Assembly (NCBI GenBank): GCA_934486735.1
Contig: CAKSQL010000001.1
Location: forward strand, 124,001-188,000
Origin: an uncultured Clostridia bacterium
GTDB taxonomy: Bacteria; Bacillota; Clostridia; UBA1381
Direction: 5' to 3'
Length of the DNA stretch: 64,000 nt
The notes under the pieces: generated by a model
What the model was told of the DNA's origin: nothing
Databases searched by the model: none
What the model saw: the letters and a program-made list of their open reading frames with translations, nothing else
Shown: piece after piece, positions 35,578 through 43,944 of the stretch
Position numbering within the stretch: position 1 is the stretch's first letter
Layout: the number at the start of each line of letters is the position of its first letter
Made by a program: the position numbers and the translations under genes

Positions 35578-35607
35578 TAGACTTAAAGCATATCTTTGTG
35601 GTATACT
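35578..35607 (+). promoter_or_regulatory. promoter of the M18 aminopeptidase gene
   Basis: TAGACT (35578-35583), an 18-base spacer, TATACT (35602-35607); an AT-rich tract lies upstream. It leaves a ~31-base leader with AAAGGA as ribosome site. Confidence 0.65.
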
Positions 35608-35644
35608 ATGTAATAAGATAGCTAATCATGAAAGGATGTTAAAT

Positions 35645-37054
35645 ATGACAGACAAGGAATATTATGAAAAAATGAGCTATAAGCCCCAATGTGTATACGA
35701 TGAACTGACTTCGGAGCAGACGCGCGAAATGCTTGAATTGTGCGACCGCTACCGCGAATTTCTCGACAGCGGCAAGACCGAGCGTGAATGTGTACAAATC
35801 AGCGAGGACGCAGCAAAAAAGAACGGTTTTGTCCGTCTTGAGGAGGTTGATTCCTTAAAGCCGGGTGACAAAGTCTACACAATCAACCGCGAAAAGAATA
35901 TACTTCTTGCCGTAATCGGCACCGACAGTCTTGAAAATGGTGTAAATATTGTCGGAGCACACATAGATTCTCCGCGTCTTGACCTAAAGCAAAATCCGCT
36001 CTATGAGAGCAACGGAATGGCGCTTTTCAAAACTCACTACTACGGCGGAATCAAAAAATATCAATGGCCCGCAATGCCTTTGGCGCTCCATGGAGTTGTC
36101 TGCACGCAAAACGGCGAAAAGGTTGAAATTACAATCGGCGAAAAGGACACCGACCCTGTATTCTGCGTAACCGACCTGCTGCCGCATTTGGCAAAGGATC
36201 AGATGTCCAAAAAGATGACCGAGGGAATAGAGGGCGAGGCTCTGAACATTTTAATCGGTGGAACAGCTGTTCCGGCATCGGACATTTCGGATAGAGTAAA
36301 GCTTAAAATCCTCAGCATATTAAATACCATGTACGGCATAAGCGAAAAAGATTTCCTGTCCGCCGAGCTTGAGGCAGTCCCGGCATTCAAGGCAAGAAAT
36401 GTCGGATTTGACGAAAGCTTTGTCGGAGCTTACGGGCAGGACGACAGAGTGTGTGCCTTTACCGCTCTGGAAAGCATTTTAAAAATCGAAGCGCCCCAAA
36501 GAACGGCTGTGTGTCTTTTGGTGGACAAGGAAGAAATCGGCTCTGTCGGGAACACCGGTATGCTCTCGACTTTCTTTGAAATGACCCTTGCCGAGATGCT
36601 TGAAAAGGAGCAGGGCAGCTGCTCGGTAACAGCCATGAACAGAATGATAAGAAACTCGGCGTGCCTGTCCTCCGATGTCGGCGCAGCTGTCGACCCGAAT
36701 TATGAGCAGGTATTCGAAAAGCAGAATGCAGCTTTTGCAGGACATGGAATGGTCCTGATGAAATATACCGGTTCACGCGGAAAATCGGGCGCAAGCGATG
36801 CATCAGCCGAATTTGTATCGGCAATCGCAAGAATTTTGGACAAGGAAAAGGTTATCTGGCAGACAAGCGAGCTTGGTAAGGTAGACCAGGGCGGCGGCGG
36901 CACAATCGCCATGTACGTTGCAAATCTTAATATGGACGTCATCGACTGCGGCGTGCCCGTTCTCAGCATGCACTCACCGTTCGAAGTGACCGCGAAAGGC
37001 GATATATATATGGCATACAAGTCATATCTTGCATTCTACAAACACATGAACTAA
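35645..37054 (+). CDS. M18-family aminopeptidase
   Basis: I choose ATG 35645; the ATG at 35636 abuts the AAAGG ribosome site. The 469-residue zinc aminopeptidase shows the M18 metal set: His/Asp in 'VGAHIDSPRLDLK', Asp in 'YGQDDRVCAF', Glu-Glu in 'LLVDKEEIGSVGN', Asp in 'LSSDVGAAVDP', and His in 'SMHSPFEVTAKGD'. It trims N-terminal, often acidic, residues from peptides in the cytosol as a large homo-oligomer. A shared terminator with the convergent dehydrogenase gene follows the stop. Confidence 0.95.
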   Translation: MTDKEYYEKMSYKPQCVYDELTSEQTREMLELCDRYREFLDSGKTERECVQISEDAAKKNGFVRLEEVDSLKPGDKVYTINREKNILLAVIGTDSLENGVNIVGAHIDSPRLDLKQNPLYESNGMALFKTHYYGGIKKYQWPAMPLALHGVVCTQNGEKVEITIGEKDTDPVFCVTDLLPHLAKDQMSKKMTEGIEGEALNILIGGTAVPASDISDRVKLKILSILNTMYGISEKDFLSAELEAVPAFKARNVGFDESFVGAYGQDDRVCAFTALESILKIEAPQRTAVCLLVDKEEIGSVGNTGMLSTFFEMTLAEMLEKEQGSCSVTAMNRMIRNSACLSSDVGAAVDPNYEQVFEKQNAAFAGHGMVLMKYTGSRGKSGASDASAEFVSAIARILDKEKVIWQTSELGKVDQGGGGTIAMYVANLNMDVIDCGVPVLSMHSPFEVTAKGDIYMAYKSYLAFYKHMN

Positions 37055-37063
37055 CTAAAAAAA

Positions 37064-37105
37064 GATTCGGAGTACTCCGCGTGGGGCACTCCGAATCCTT
37101 TTTTT
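37064..37105. terminator. bidirectional terminator between aminopeptidase and dehydrogenase
   Basis: GATTCGGAGT (37064-37073) pairs perfectly with ACTCCGAATC (37088-37097), with A7 before and T7 after. It overlaps the stop codon of the - strand dehydrogenase. Confidence 0.9.
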
Positions 37106-38129
37106 AGTCATTAGGCAATATTATAAACTTGCCTTTTCTTCTCAATTCCTTATCCGCCAAAATCTGCGGCAGCTTATCCAAGCCTGCTGTCTCATATATC
37201 ATAGAGCTTACATCGATTCGCTTACCGTCAATCATATCAACCGCTCTTTTTTGCGTGTACGGATTTATGTACGATGCTTTGATCTCGATTTCCTTTTTGA
37301 AAATCTCAAAGGGCTTTACCTTAATTGTATCCTCCGGGGCGGTCAGTCCGAAGAACATAACAACCGATTTTTTCCCGGCGATATGAATTGCCTGCTCCAT
37401 CGTCTCGGTTCGTCCGACGCACTCAATCACCTTTGTTATGCGCGTGATACCGCTCTTTTTCAAGGCATCGTCCACATCCTCCGCCATAGGATTTATGCAA
37501 AGCTCCGCTCCGAGTTCAGCAGCAATTCTGCACTTTTCATCATTCGGCTCGATTGCGATAATTTTTGCAGCGCCGGCTCTTTTTGCCAGCTGGAGCATGA
37601 TAAGTCCGATCATGCCGCACCCGATTACCGCGACCGTATCATCGGTCTTTATATCGCACAGATCGATTCCATGCATGCAGCACGAAACCGGCTCGCTCAT
37701 CGCCGCCTCCTCAAACGAAGTTGTGTCGGCGATTTTGTAGACCTGGCTCTGCGGCACTGCGCAATATTGCTCAAAGCCGCCGTTCACCGTTGTGCCTATC
37801 CCTATCATATTTTCGCAAAAGTGTCCTATCGCGTTCCTGCAATAATAACAGTTTCCGCAAAGCTTGTTTGGGTCAATGCAGACCCTGTCACCTGTTTTAA
37901 TATCCCGAACATCGCTCCCCACCTCGGTCACAACTCCGGCAAATTCATGTCCGAGAACTGTTCCGGCAGGAGTCGGAGCCGCACCCTCGTCTCCCTCGCA
38001 GATATGAATATCGGTGCCGCATATTCCGCATGCCATCACCTTAACCACAACCTCGTCCGCCTTTGCCATCGGCATGCCGATATCCTCTATTTTTATATCG
38101 TGTTTTCCGTAAAATACCGCTGCTTTCAT
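37104..38129 (-). CDS. zinc-dependent medium-chain alcohol/polyol dehydrogenase
   Basis: Numbering from ATG 38129, which has GGAG six bases upstream (the ATG at 38141 sits too close to AAAGGAG, though it may be used). The 341-residue enzyme has catalytic zinc ligands C37 and H61-E62 (GHEFAG), structural zinc cysteines C91, C94, C97 and C105, and a Rossmann 'VIGCGMIGLIMLQLAKRAGA' around residue 170 with 'AIEPNDEKC' ending beta-2, pointing to NAD. It resembles the sorbitol/threonine dehydrogenase group. Substrate unknown. It follows the GDPD-PHP gene by ~55 bases, probably in one transcript. Confidence 0.88.
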   Translation of the reverse strand: MKAAVFYGKHDIKIEDIGMPMAKADEVVVKVMACGICGTDIHICEGDEGAAPTPAGTVLGHEFAGVVTEVGSDVRDIKTGDRVCIDPNKLCGNCYYCRNAIGHFCENMIGIGTTVNGGFEQYCAVPQSQVYKIADTTSFEEAAMSEPVSCCMHGIDLCDIKTDDTVAVIGCGMIGLIMLQLAKRAGAAKIIAIEPNDEKCRIAAELGAELCINPMAEDVDDALKKSGITRITKVIECVGRTETMEQAIHIAGKKSVVMFFGLTAPEDTIKVKPFEIFKKEIEIKASYINPYTQKRAVDMIDGKRIDVSSMIYETAGLDKLPQILADKELRRKGKFIILPND

Positions 38130-38195
38130 AATAATCTCCATACTCTCCTTTCGCCGCCGTTCGCGGCATTAATTCATAAAAGTTTTTTAAAGTTC

Positions 38196-39788
38196 CTATT
38201 CAATCGTGCATTGTATCGGACATCTGTCTTTATAGTAATATACATTCTCGAATCCCATTTTTGCAAGACATGCATACAATTCGTCAAAGCTGTTCGATGC
38301 ATTTTCCGCAATATGCGCATCCGACCCGCTCGTTATGAGATATCCGCCCATATCCTTATACATTTTTATTATGCTCTCATTCGGCATAAACTCCGGATAT
38401 TCGCTGCCGTCATACACATTTGAGCTGTTTACTTCAAGTGCGATTCCGTGCCCGATAATATATTTTAAAATAGCTTTTATCTTGTCCTCGTATCTGCTCA
38501 AGTCCACCTTTATGCCATATTTTCCGCTTATATATCTCAGCGGACATGTCAAATGCGCAAGCACATCGATATCACAGCTTTCAAGCATGGAAAGCATATC
38601 GTCAAAATATTTATTCATGTAATTCAAAACAGTACCGTATTCCATTTTTGAGAAGTCTATTCTCGAGTACGGAATCTCGTAATTTTTAAACTTCACTGCG
38701 TGGACAGAGCCTATAATCACATCGAAGTTATATTTTTCGATAATCCTGTCCGTCACCTCCGGATGCCAAAAACCTTCTCCTATTTCCACGCCATGCAAAA
38801 CACGGATTCTGCCATCCTTGTCAGCCGCTTTTGCGGCTGCAATCGATTGCTCCGCAATGTCGTCAAGCGGTATTTCTTTCCAATACTCAATATCCAGATG
38901 GTCAGTCACCGCAAAACCCGCCATTTTGCGTTCCAGTTCCGCACTTCGCATTTTGCCCACCTCGCACTCGGAATCGTGCGACGCTTTCGAGTGGGTGTGC
39001 ATGTCATAACGCTTATTTTTATTCAAAATCGGCTTGATTGTGCCGTCTGTCTCTACAATATCGGGGGCAAGCCGCCGCTCCGCATCGTAAAAGCTTTCAT
39101 AGTCACTCAAAAGCCATATTCCCAATTTGGCATACCTTTTCACAAGCTGTGCCGATTTTTCATCGGCAAACGGGATTTTTACCCAACCGGTATTTTCGCA
39201 TTTGTATGGCAGCCAGACCGTAAGCTTTCCGTCCGGTACGATATTGCACAGCTCCTTCAAAATATCCTCCGTCACCGCTCCGTCATAATCAATCGTAATT
39301 TCCGGCTGATCCGAAACATATCTTTTTATAAACTCCATACTGTTCGAGGTTACGGATACGCAATCCGCATATTCTCTCACCTGCGCCAAAACCAAATTCA
39401 ATATTTCCTCCGGAAAGGCTTGTATTTTATTATCAATTTTAAGCCTTATTCCCTTATCTTTTGCAAGTCTCAGCAGATCTTCAAAAAGCGGCAGCCTTTC
39501 GCCGCGGTATTTTTTTGAAAAAAAGATACCGAAATCATACAAAAGCGCATCATCATATGTTATATCGTTAATGCATACCTTTTCTTCAAGTTCTGCGCCG
39601 TCCTCTTTTCGCGCTGTCCGATTTATATATTTATCGTGAAGCACCACAATTTTTTTATCCCTTGTGTACTCCAAGTCCAGCTCCGCCACACTGTACCCCT
39701 GTGCGGCGGCGCAGCGAAATGCGGAAAGCGTATTTTCCGGGCATTCGCTCGCGACACCCTTATGTGCCTGTAATTTAATATTTTTCAA
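38196..39788 (-). CDS. glycerophosphodiester phosphodiesterase-PHP phosphatase fusion
   Basis: The best start is TTG 39788, seven bases after GAGGGTG; no ATG fits. Residues 1-250 are a GDPD domain: H9 in 'QAHKG', 'PENT' at 17-20, E36-x-D38, and H51-D52 in 'VVLHD'. Residues ~262-530 are a PHP metal-dependent phosphatase of the histidinol-phosphatase type, starting 'YDMHTHSKASHDSE' with 'HGVEIGEGFW', 'IIGSVHAV' and 'ITSGSDAH'. GDPD would release glycerol-3-phosphate from glycerophosphodiesters, and PHP could then dephosphorylate a small phosphate ester. The fusion is unusual and intracellular (no signal peptide). Confidence 0.88.
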   Translation of the reverse strand: MKNIKLQAHKGVASECPENTLSAFRCAAAQGYSVAELDLEYTRDKKIVVLHDKYINRTARKEDGAELEEKVCINDITYDDALLYDFGIFFSKKYRGERLPLFEDLLRLAKDKGIRLKIDNKIQAFPEEILNLVLAQVREYADCVSVTSNSMEFIKRYVSDQPEITIDYDGAVTEDILKELCNIVPDGKLTVWLPYKCENTGWVKIPFADEKSAQLVKRYAKLGIWLLSDYESFYDAERRLAPDIVETDGTIKPILNKNKRYDMHTHSKASHDSECEVGKMRSAELERKMAGFAVTDHLDIEYWKEIPLDDIAEQSIAAAKAADKDGRIRVLHGVEIGEGFWHPEVTDRIIEKYNFDVIIGSVHAVKFKNYEIPYSRIDFSKMEYGTVLNYMNKYFDDMLSMLESCDIDVLAHLTCPLRYISGKYGIKVDLSRYEDKIKAILKYIIGHGIALEVNSSNVYDGSEYPEFMPNESIIKMYKDMGGYLITSGSDAHIAENASNSFDELYACLAKMGFENVYYYKDRCPIQCTIE

Positions 39789-39807
39789 ATTAATCACCCT
39801 CAAGCTA

Positions 39808-39836
39808 TTGACATTGCTGTCATTTATGTATATAAT
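39808..39836 (+). promoter_or_regulatory. consensus promoter of the DeoR regulator with an inverted repeat
   Basis: TTGACA (39808-39813), 17 bases, TATAAT (39831-39836). An inverted repeat TGACA-TTGC-TGTCA (39809-39822) overlaps the -35 and lies only 20 bases from the divergent GDPD-PHP start. It could be the operator through which the DeoR protein controls itself and the neighbouring operon. Confidence 0.75.
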
Positions 39837-39926
39837 AAAACATATTGCACATTAAGTCAATTATCACCGTATAAAATGGCAAAGTGCGCACATTTTTGAT
39901 TATTTTAAAGGGAGCTAAGAGAGCAT

Positions 39927-40646
39927 ATGAGCAATGAACGCGAGAAAGAAATATTAAAACTGCTGCTTGCAAAAAAAGAAATAAGCGTAAACGAGTTGTC
40001 AAAGAAACTTTTTATAAGCGAATCATCAATAAGACGAGACCTTGCAAAGCTTGAAAGCAGACAGCTTATAAAAAGAGTCCATGGCGGTGCGGTAATTGAA
40101 GAAAACAGCATATCGACGCTTAAAATTCCCTTTGTCCTGCGCGAGCTTGAACAGAGCGACGCGAAAGTTGAAATGGCAAAGCAGGCAATGAATTATGTAA
40201 ACGACTATGATGTCATATTTCTCGACGCATCCTCGAGCGCATATAATCTGATTCCCTTTCTTGCCACAAAAAACCACCTCACCGTTATAACAAGCGGCAT
40301 AAAAACCCTGCAAAAGCTTGGCGAATATGGGATAAAATCGATATGCACCGGCGGCATACTTCTGCCGTCGTGCCGCTCGCTGGTCGGCGAGGACGCTTAT
40401 AAGACGATACGGGCATACAACGCGGACAGCGTATTTTTCTCCTGCCGCGGTCTGTCTGACGACGGATTTCTGACAGATATTTCCGACGCTGAAAACCACG
40501 TGCGCGCATTGATGATTGAACATTCAAAAAATTCATATCTTTTGTGCGCAAGCAATAAATTCGGAAAAAAATATTTTCACAATCTCTGCAGCGCCAAGGA
40601 TATTTCAAAAATTATCAGCAACGAAACCGTTCCGCACTTCCGATAA
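39927..40646 (+). CDS. DeoR/GlpR-family transcriptional regulator
   Basis: The 239-residue regulator has an N-terminal winged helix ('ISVNELSKKLFISESSIRRDLAKLESRQLIKRVHGGAVI', residues 18-58), then the DeoR sensor domain of the ribose-5-phosphate-isomerase-like fold ('VIFLDASSSAYNLIPFL', 'VITSGIKTLQKL', 'STGG'-like 'CTGGILLPSCRSLVGEDA'). This family usually binds phosphorylated sugars or glycerol-3-phosphate. Divergence from a GDPD gene makes a glycerol-phosphate or sugar-phosphate signal plausible. ATG 39927 has only a weak GAGAG site upstream. Confidence 0.92.
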   Translation: MSNEREKEILKLLLAKKEISVNELSKKLFISESSIRRDLAKLESRQLIKRVHGGAVIEENSISTLKIPFVLRELEQSDAKVEMAKQAMNYVNDYDVIFLDASSSAYNLIPFLATKNHLTVITSGIKTLQKLGEYGIKSICTGGILLPSCRSLVGEDAYKTIRAYNADSVFFSCRGLSDDGFLTDISDAENHVRALMIEHSKNSYLLCASNKFGKKYFHNLCSAKDISKIISNETVPHFR

Positions 40647-40690
40647 GAGCCGCATCCGTGAGAGTAGTATCAGATGAAAGAAAATGATGT

Positions 40691-40716
40691 GCCCCAAAAA
40701 GCTTGACTTTTTGGGG
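40691..40716. terminator. hairpin between DeoR and mannosidase genes
   Basis: GCCCCAAAAA-GCTTGA-CTTTTTGGGGC forms a perfect 10-bp stem. T-rich sequence follows only loosely on +, and on - an A/T-rich side is present. It separates convergent genes and probably works in both directions. Confidence 0.7.
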
Positions 40717-40749
40717 CGTATCATATTTATTATATATTTTCTCCTATTT

Positions 40750-43719
40750 TTAACGTCTCTTAAATTTCAGCGTCACTATTTCATAGTTTCCCACCGGCAC
40801 ACTGACATTACGACCGTCATGTTCAAGCTTTTGCTCCTCATTTTCGAGCATATCGCAAATATACACCTCGTCAAAATCAAAGCCAAGCGTAAGCATGGGA
40901 ATTGACTTTTTATTGAAGCAATCGAACATGCGAACAACAACAGAGTCATCATTCTCGGCAGGCTTGATTGTCTCAACTGTTATATTTTCGCAGTCGCAGC
41001 TGACAAGCGAATACTCATCGGGCAAAGCGCCGCCGTCTCCGCACAGCCTTATTGCAGTGAGCGGCTCATTCAAGAGATATGCCTCCGGGATTGTTCTCCC
41101 CTCTCTGAAATCGTCTATGTGCGGATAAAGTGAATATGTAAAGCTGTGCCTGCCCATATCCGCATTCGGATTCGGGTACTCGGGCGCTCTGAGCAGGGTC
41201 AGCGACAGGCAATTTTCAAATGCGCTGTAGCCATACTTGCAATCGTTCATCAAGCTTGCGCCGTAACCGCACTCCGACATATCCGCCCATTTATGTCCGC
41301 AGACCTCAAATTTTGCCGCCTCCCACGAAGTATTTTGATAGGTCGGTCTTTCGATATTCCCAAACTGAATATCATAGACTACATTGCGGGTGTGGATATC
41401 GAGAGGAAATGCAGCTTTGAGCATTTCGTGCTTTTCGTGCCAATCGACCTCGGTGACAAAATCTATTCGCTTTGACCCGGGCAGGAGTGATATCGTCTGA
41501 CATATCCGTGATTTGTTATAGCGCCTTGTCACTTTGATTCCGTTTTTCAAAATCTCTGCAGATTCAACATCATCGGCAAGCCACCGTTTCTGCTTATAGT
41601 AGTCGGTGATTTCCCATGCGTCGTAGTCTCTCGGATAATCCTCATACACCTCCAGCCGATTCGCTGTCTCACCCTTTGGTATAAGCTCACGCTTAATCTC
41701 TTTATCAAAGACCGAAATTATATTATATTTCTCGTCAAAGCTTACCTTGATCAGCTCATTTTCAAGCAAATATTTACCTGCGGTCACATCGCACAAAATC
41801 GGTCTGTCCTCTATCACTTTGTACCCGTGCGGAGGAATTTTTTCGGCATAATAATCATTTTCCCCCGCCCTGACAAAACCGCTTTGCTCATACGGAGTTG
41901 CGTTATAGACAAAAATTCCGCTTTTTGCCGAAGTATTCTCCGAAAGCTTTAAAAGCTTTTCATTCTTCATCCGTTCCCAATCCGAGATTATCTCGTCATA
42001 ATCCCTTTCGGAATCATGGTAGACCTCCTCGATTGCCGAGCCGGGTATTATGTCATGGAACTGGTTGAGCAGCATGATTCTTATATTTTTTTCGATTCTT
42101 TCCCTCTCGACAGCTCCACTCAAAAGCAGCATATCGGTTATCGAAAGGCTCTCAGCGCATGCCGAAAGAAATTCAGACTTTCGGTTGCATTTTTTGTTTT
42201 TGCTCATGGTGGTATATGTACCGCGGTGCATTTCAAGATAAAGCTCACCTTTCCACTTCGGCATGAATTTAAGCTCTTTTGTATTTTTCTCAAACTTTTC
42301 TTTAAGGCTGTCAAAAAACTCCCCCGCAAACTTCATTTCAACCCTCGGCATGCCGGGGATTCCCTTTTTGAGCCGTCTGTAATACTCCAGCATCTCAGGC
42401 GTCGTTCCGCCGCCCCCGTCACCGAATCCGAACGTCAAAAGAACCTCGTCCGAAAGGCTCTTATCCTTATAAATCTCCCATGTGTTGTACACCTCATCGG
42501 GGGTAAGCTGCTTGTTATATTCCTTTGCAAAATGAGTAAGTACCGCACTGCCGTCAAGTCCCTCCCACATAAAGGTATCATGCGGCATTGAGTTCGTTTC
42601 GTTCCAGTATATTTTGGTTGTGAAAAAGCAGTCTATTCCGCATTTTTTCATAATCTGCGGCAGTGCGGCACTGTATCCGAACACATCGGGCAGCCACAAA
42701 ATCCTATTATCCGTGCCAAACTCCTCTTTCATGAATTTTTTTCCGAAAATAATCTGCCTTATCAGGCTTTCGCCGCCGGTCAGATTCGTGTCTGCTTCGA
42801 GCCACATTGCGCCCTCTGCCTCCCATCGGCGTTCCTTTATATATCTTTTTATCTCGCTGTAGAGTCTCGGATTCGTTTCCTTTACATAGCTGTAGAGCTG
42901 CGGCTGACTTGACATGAAACGGTACTCCGGATATCTTTGCAAAAGCTCCTCCACCGTCAAAAAGCTGCGCTCCGCCTTTTCGCGCGTCTGTCTTATTGTC
43001 CAAAGCCACGCTATGTCAATATGCGTGTGACCTATGCAGGCAACCGTCGGCACGTTCGGATCATCTCCGCAATAAAGCTCACTTTCCAGATACTCACGAG
43101 TTTTGCAAATGCTTTTATAAAAATCCTCTGAATACGGATTCCTGAAATCGAGCAGCATAAGCGCCTTGTTCAAAGTATCCTCGATTTTCCTGTTACCGCC
43201 CTGCCGATGCATGCTCTCATATGCGGTTTTTATATCAAAGTACAGCTCAAAAAGCTGTGTATCCATAAGGCAAATCCGCGGATATATTGCAAAATCTGCG
43301 TCATTCATACCGGTATAAAAATAGATATACACTTCGTATTTCTTTTCAGATTCAAGACTTATCCACGTGTGATTTGTGTCAAGCGCACGATAAGCCTCAC
43401 CGTTTAAATATACCAACCCCTGAGGATTCTGCAAGTCCCAGCCGCCCTCGCGCCCGGTTGTCACGCTTAATATAAGTTCTCTGTCCTCCTCGAACGCTTT
43501 CGGCTCAATTGTAAAACGCAGCCAAAAATGCCGGTCACGTCCGCCAAAGCGCACTGTCCGATCCCCGTCTTTCCAACCGATATCATTTTTCGGCAGTTCA
43601 TTGCTGTTTTTATAATCAACATATTTAAGATACTCAAAATCCAAATCTGTGCCGCTCACCTCAATGAGCTGTTCCATCGTCCGCAACGCCGCTTTAATTT
43701 TTTCTGCAATAAAATCCAT
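40750..43719 (-). CDS. GH38 alpha-mannosidase
   Basis: Start at ATG 43719 after AAGGGTGG; upstream frame extension is a hairpin-rich leader. The 989-residue enzyme has an N-terminal beta domain (1-230), then the GH38 catalytic domain with 'GHTHIDIAWLW' (zinc ligands), 'WLEADTNLTGGESLIRQ' and nucleophile D345 in 'LPDVFGYSAALPQI', and the GH38 middle and C-terminal beta domains. It has no signal peptide, so it works in the cytosol on imported mannosides. It is the last gene of the carbohydrate locus; the preceding intergenic region holds strong inverted repeats. Confidence 0.95.
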   Translation of the reverse strand: MDFIAEKIKAALRTMEQLIEVSGTDLDFEYLKYVDYKNSNELPKNDIGWKDGDRTVRFGGRDRHFWLRFTIEPKAFEEDRELILSVTTGREGGWDLQNPQGLVYLNGEAYRALDTNHTWISLESEKKYEVYIYFYTGMNDADFAIYPRICLMDTQLFELYFDIKTAYESMHRQGGNRKIEDTLNKALMLLDFRNPYSEDFYKSICKTREYLESELYCGDDPNVPTVACIGHTHIDIAWLWTIRQTREKAERSFLTVEELLQRYPEYRFMSSQPQLYSYVKETNPRLYSEIKRYIKERRWEAEGAMWLEADTNLTGGESLIRQIIFGKKFMKEEFGTDNRILWLPDVFGYSAALPQIMKKCGIDCFFTTKIYWNETNSMPHDTFMWEGLDGSAVLTHFAKEYNKQLTPDEVYNTWEIYKDKSLSDEVLLTFGFGDGGGGTTPEMLEYYRRLKKGIPGMPRVEMKFAGEFFDSLKEKFEKNTKELKFMPKWKGELYLEMHRGTYTTMSKNKKCNRKSEFLSACAESLSITDMLLLSGAVERERIEKNIRIMLLNQFHDIIPGSAIEEVYHDSERDYDEIISDWERMKNEKLLKLSENTSAKSGIFVYNATPYEQSGFVRAGENDYYAEKIPPHGYKVIEDRPILCDVTAGKYLLENELIKVSFDEKYNIISVFDKEIKRELIPKGETANRLEVYEDYPRDYDAWEITDYYKQKRWLADDVESAEILKNGIKVTRRYNKSRICQTISLLPGSKRIDFVTEVDWHEKHEMLKAAFPLDIHTRNVVYDIQFGNIERPTYQNTSWEAAKFEVCGHKWADMSECGYGASLMNDCKYGYSAFENCLSLTLLRAPEYPNPNADMGRHSFTYSLYPHIDDFREGRTIPEAYLLNEPLTAIRLCGDGGALPDEYSLVSCDCENITVETIKPAENDDSVVVRMFDCFNKKSIPMLTLGFDFDEVYICDMLENEEQKLEHDGRNVSVPVGNYEIVTLKFKRR

Positions 43720-43754
43720 TATGCCACCCTTACTTCTATTTACATAACCCAAAC

Positions 43755-43859
43755 AGAGGTTGCCGAATCGACAACCTCTCGAAAGGCGTTGCAAAAAAGC
43801 GTGAAACACTTCAAGCACGCACAACGGTGTACTACTTTCCGATGGTGCGCTTGAAGTGT
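43755..43859. repeat. two hairpin repeats between SLH gene and mannosidase
   Basis: 43755-43762 pairs with 43772-43779 (AGAGGTTG/CAACCTCT). 43806-43822 pairs with 43845-43859 (ACACTTCAAGC..GCAC, 15 bp with a two-base bulge) around a 22-base loop. Read on -, the larger hairpin is followed by TTCACGCTTTTTT, so it could partly terminate transcription from the SLH gene or protect mannosidase mRNA. The 225-base gap holds no gene. Confidence 0.65.
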
Positions 43860-43944
43860 AGTTCAAAGGCACAAATGCTATAACTTTGCCGATAGCGTCT
43901 ATGCCCTCAAACGGTCTGCACTCTTTTTTACAACCCCTTTTGTT

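Noticed and set aside
37251..38423. 390-codon + strand frame opposite the zinc dehydrogenase and the end of the GDPD gene
   Set aside because: It is antisense to clear conserved enzymes, is Cys/His-rich and patternless, and has no ribosome site.
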